The notes under the pieces are model-generated. The model was not told the DNA's origin and searched no databases. It saw nothing but the letters and a program-made list of their open reading frames with translations. From contig CAJFTU010000017.1 of NCBI GenBank assembly GCA_904420065.1, positions 1 to 50,821 on the forward strand: a DNA stretch of 50,821 nucleotides, read 5' to 3'. Each line of letters opens with the position of its first letter. Position 1 is the first letter of the stretch. Origin of the DNA: an uncultured Emergencia sp. (lineage in GTDB: Bacteria > Bacillota > Clostridia > Peptostreptococcales > Anaerovoracaceae). A program made the translations under genes and the position numbers. This document shows, piece after piece, positions 50,801 through 50,821 of this stretch.

Positions 50801-50821
50801 GGGTATGTAGTTGCCGCCGAG

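Overview
The window looks like chromosomal DNA of a strictly anaerobic, amino-acid-fermenting member of the Clostridia. This is an inference from gene content: a lysine fermentation cluster, a SCIFF ribosomally made peptide with its radical SAM maturase, cwlD- and dacF-like spore/cell-wall genes, an S-box riboswitch before metK, and strong AGGAGG-type ribosome binding sites. Lysine-degrading, butyrate-forming relatives of Anaerovoracaceae/Clostridiales family XIII would fit, but nothing here fixes the genus. I saw no rRNA, tRNA, CRISPR array, insertion sequence or phage gene. Most genes lie on the minus strand.

Layout. 1-6.2 kb: a secreted PepSY-repeat protein, metK under a SAM-I riboswitch, an unrecognised 393-residue protein, a convergent intergenic region with a cluster of DnaA-box-like 9-mers, cwlD, and an AlaX-type tRNA editing protein. 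6.3-19.7 kb: the lysine pathway, as atoA/atoD-type CoA transferase subunits, kamE, kamD, kamC, kamB, kamA, two tandem kdd copies, a sigma-54 activator whose N-terminal half is a degenerate Kdd enzyme, and the divergent kal gene. kce, needed between Kdd and Kal, is not in the window. 19.8-30.5 kb: housekeeping and accessory genes (M14 peptidase, MATE transporter, RluB-type pseudouridine synthase, FAD oxidoreductase, hemolysin-III family protein, HAD phosphatase) and three overlapping M42 peptidase genes, the middle one with its metal site destroyed.

30.7-33.6 kb: a plus-strand redox operon (flavin reductase, decayed flavodoxin-family gene, TetR regulator, aldo/keto reductase, ABM-domain protein) preceded by twin TGACACAGTGTCA operators. 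33.7-41.7 kb: a minus-strand 2-aminoethylphosphonate operon with RpiR regulator, ABC transporter, phnW, an unexpected saccharopine-dehydrogenase-like gene, and phnX. 42-44.5 kb: SCIFF maturase and the small SCIFF peptide gene, then a lipoprotein remnant and a small membrane protein. 44.6-50.8 kb: a PyrK-like iron-sulfur flavoprotein, a D,D-carboxypeptidase whose ribosome binding site lies inside the preceding terminator hairpin, a PatB-type beta-lyase divergent from a YheO-type regulator plus ridA, a 550-base non-coding stretch with four copies of a 15-base palindrome, a membrane-anchored unknown and a low-molecular-weight tyrosine phosphatase.

The most promising system is the lysine regulon. 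The Kdd-derived sensor domain has lost its dinucleotide loop and is fused to a sigma-54 AAA+ activator. Near-consensus -24/-12 promoters precede kal and the kdd copy next to the regulator. A recurring split inverted repeat (CGAACC-N6-GAATCA type) occurs in all three intergenic regions around it, in pairs three helical turns apart in two of them. The simplest reading is that an enzyme has been recruited as the pathway's own metabolite sensor.
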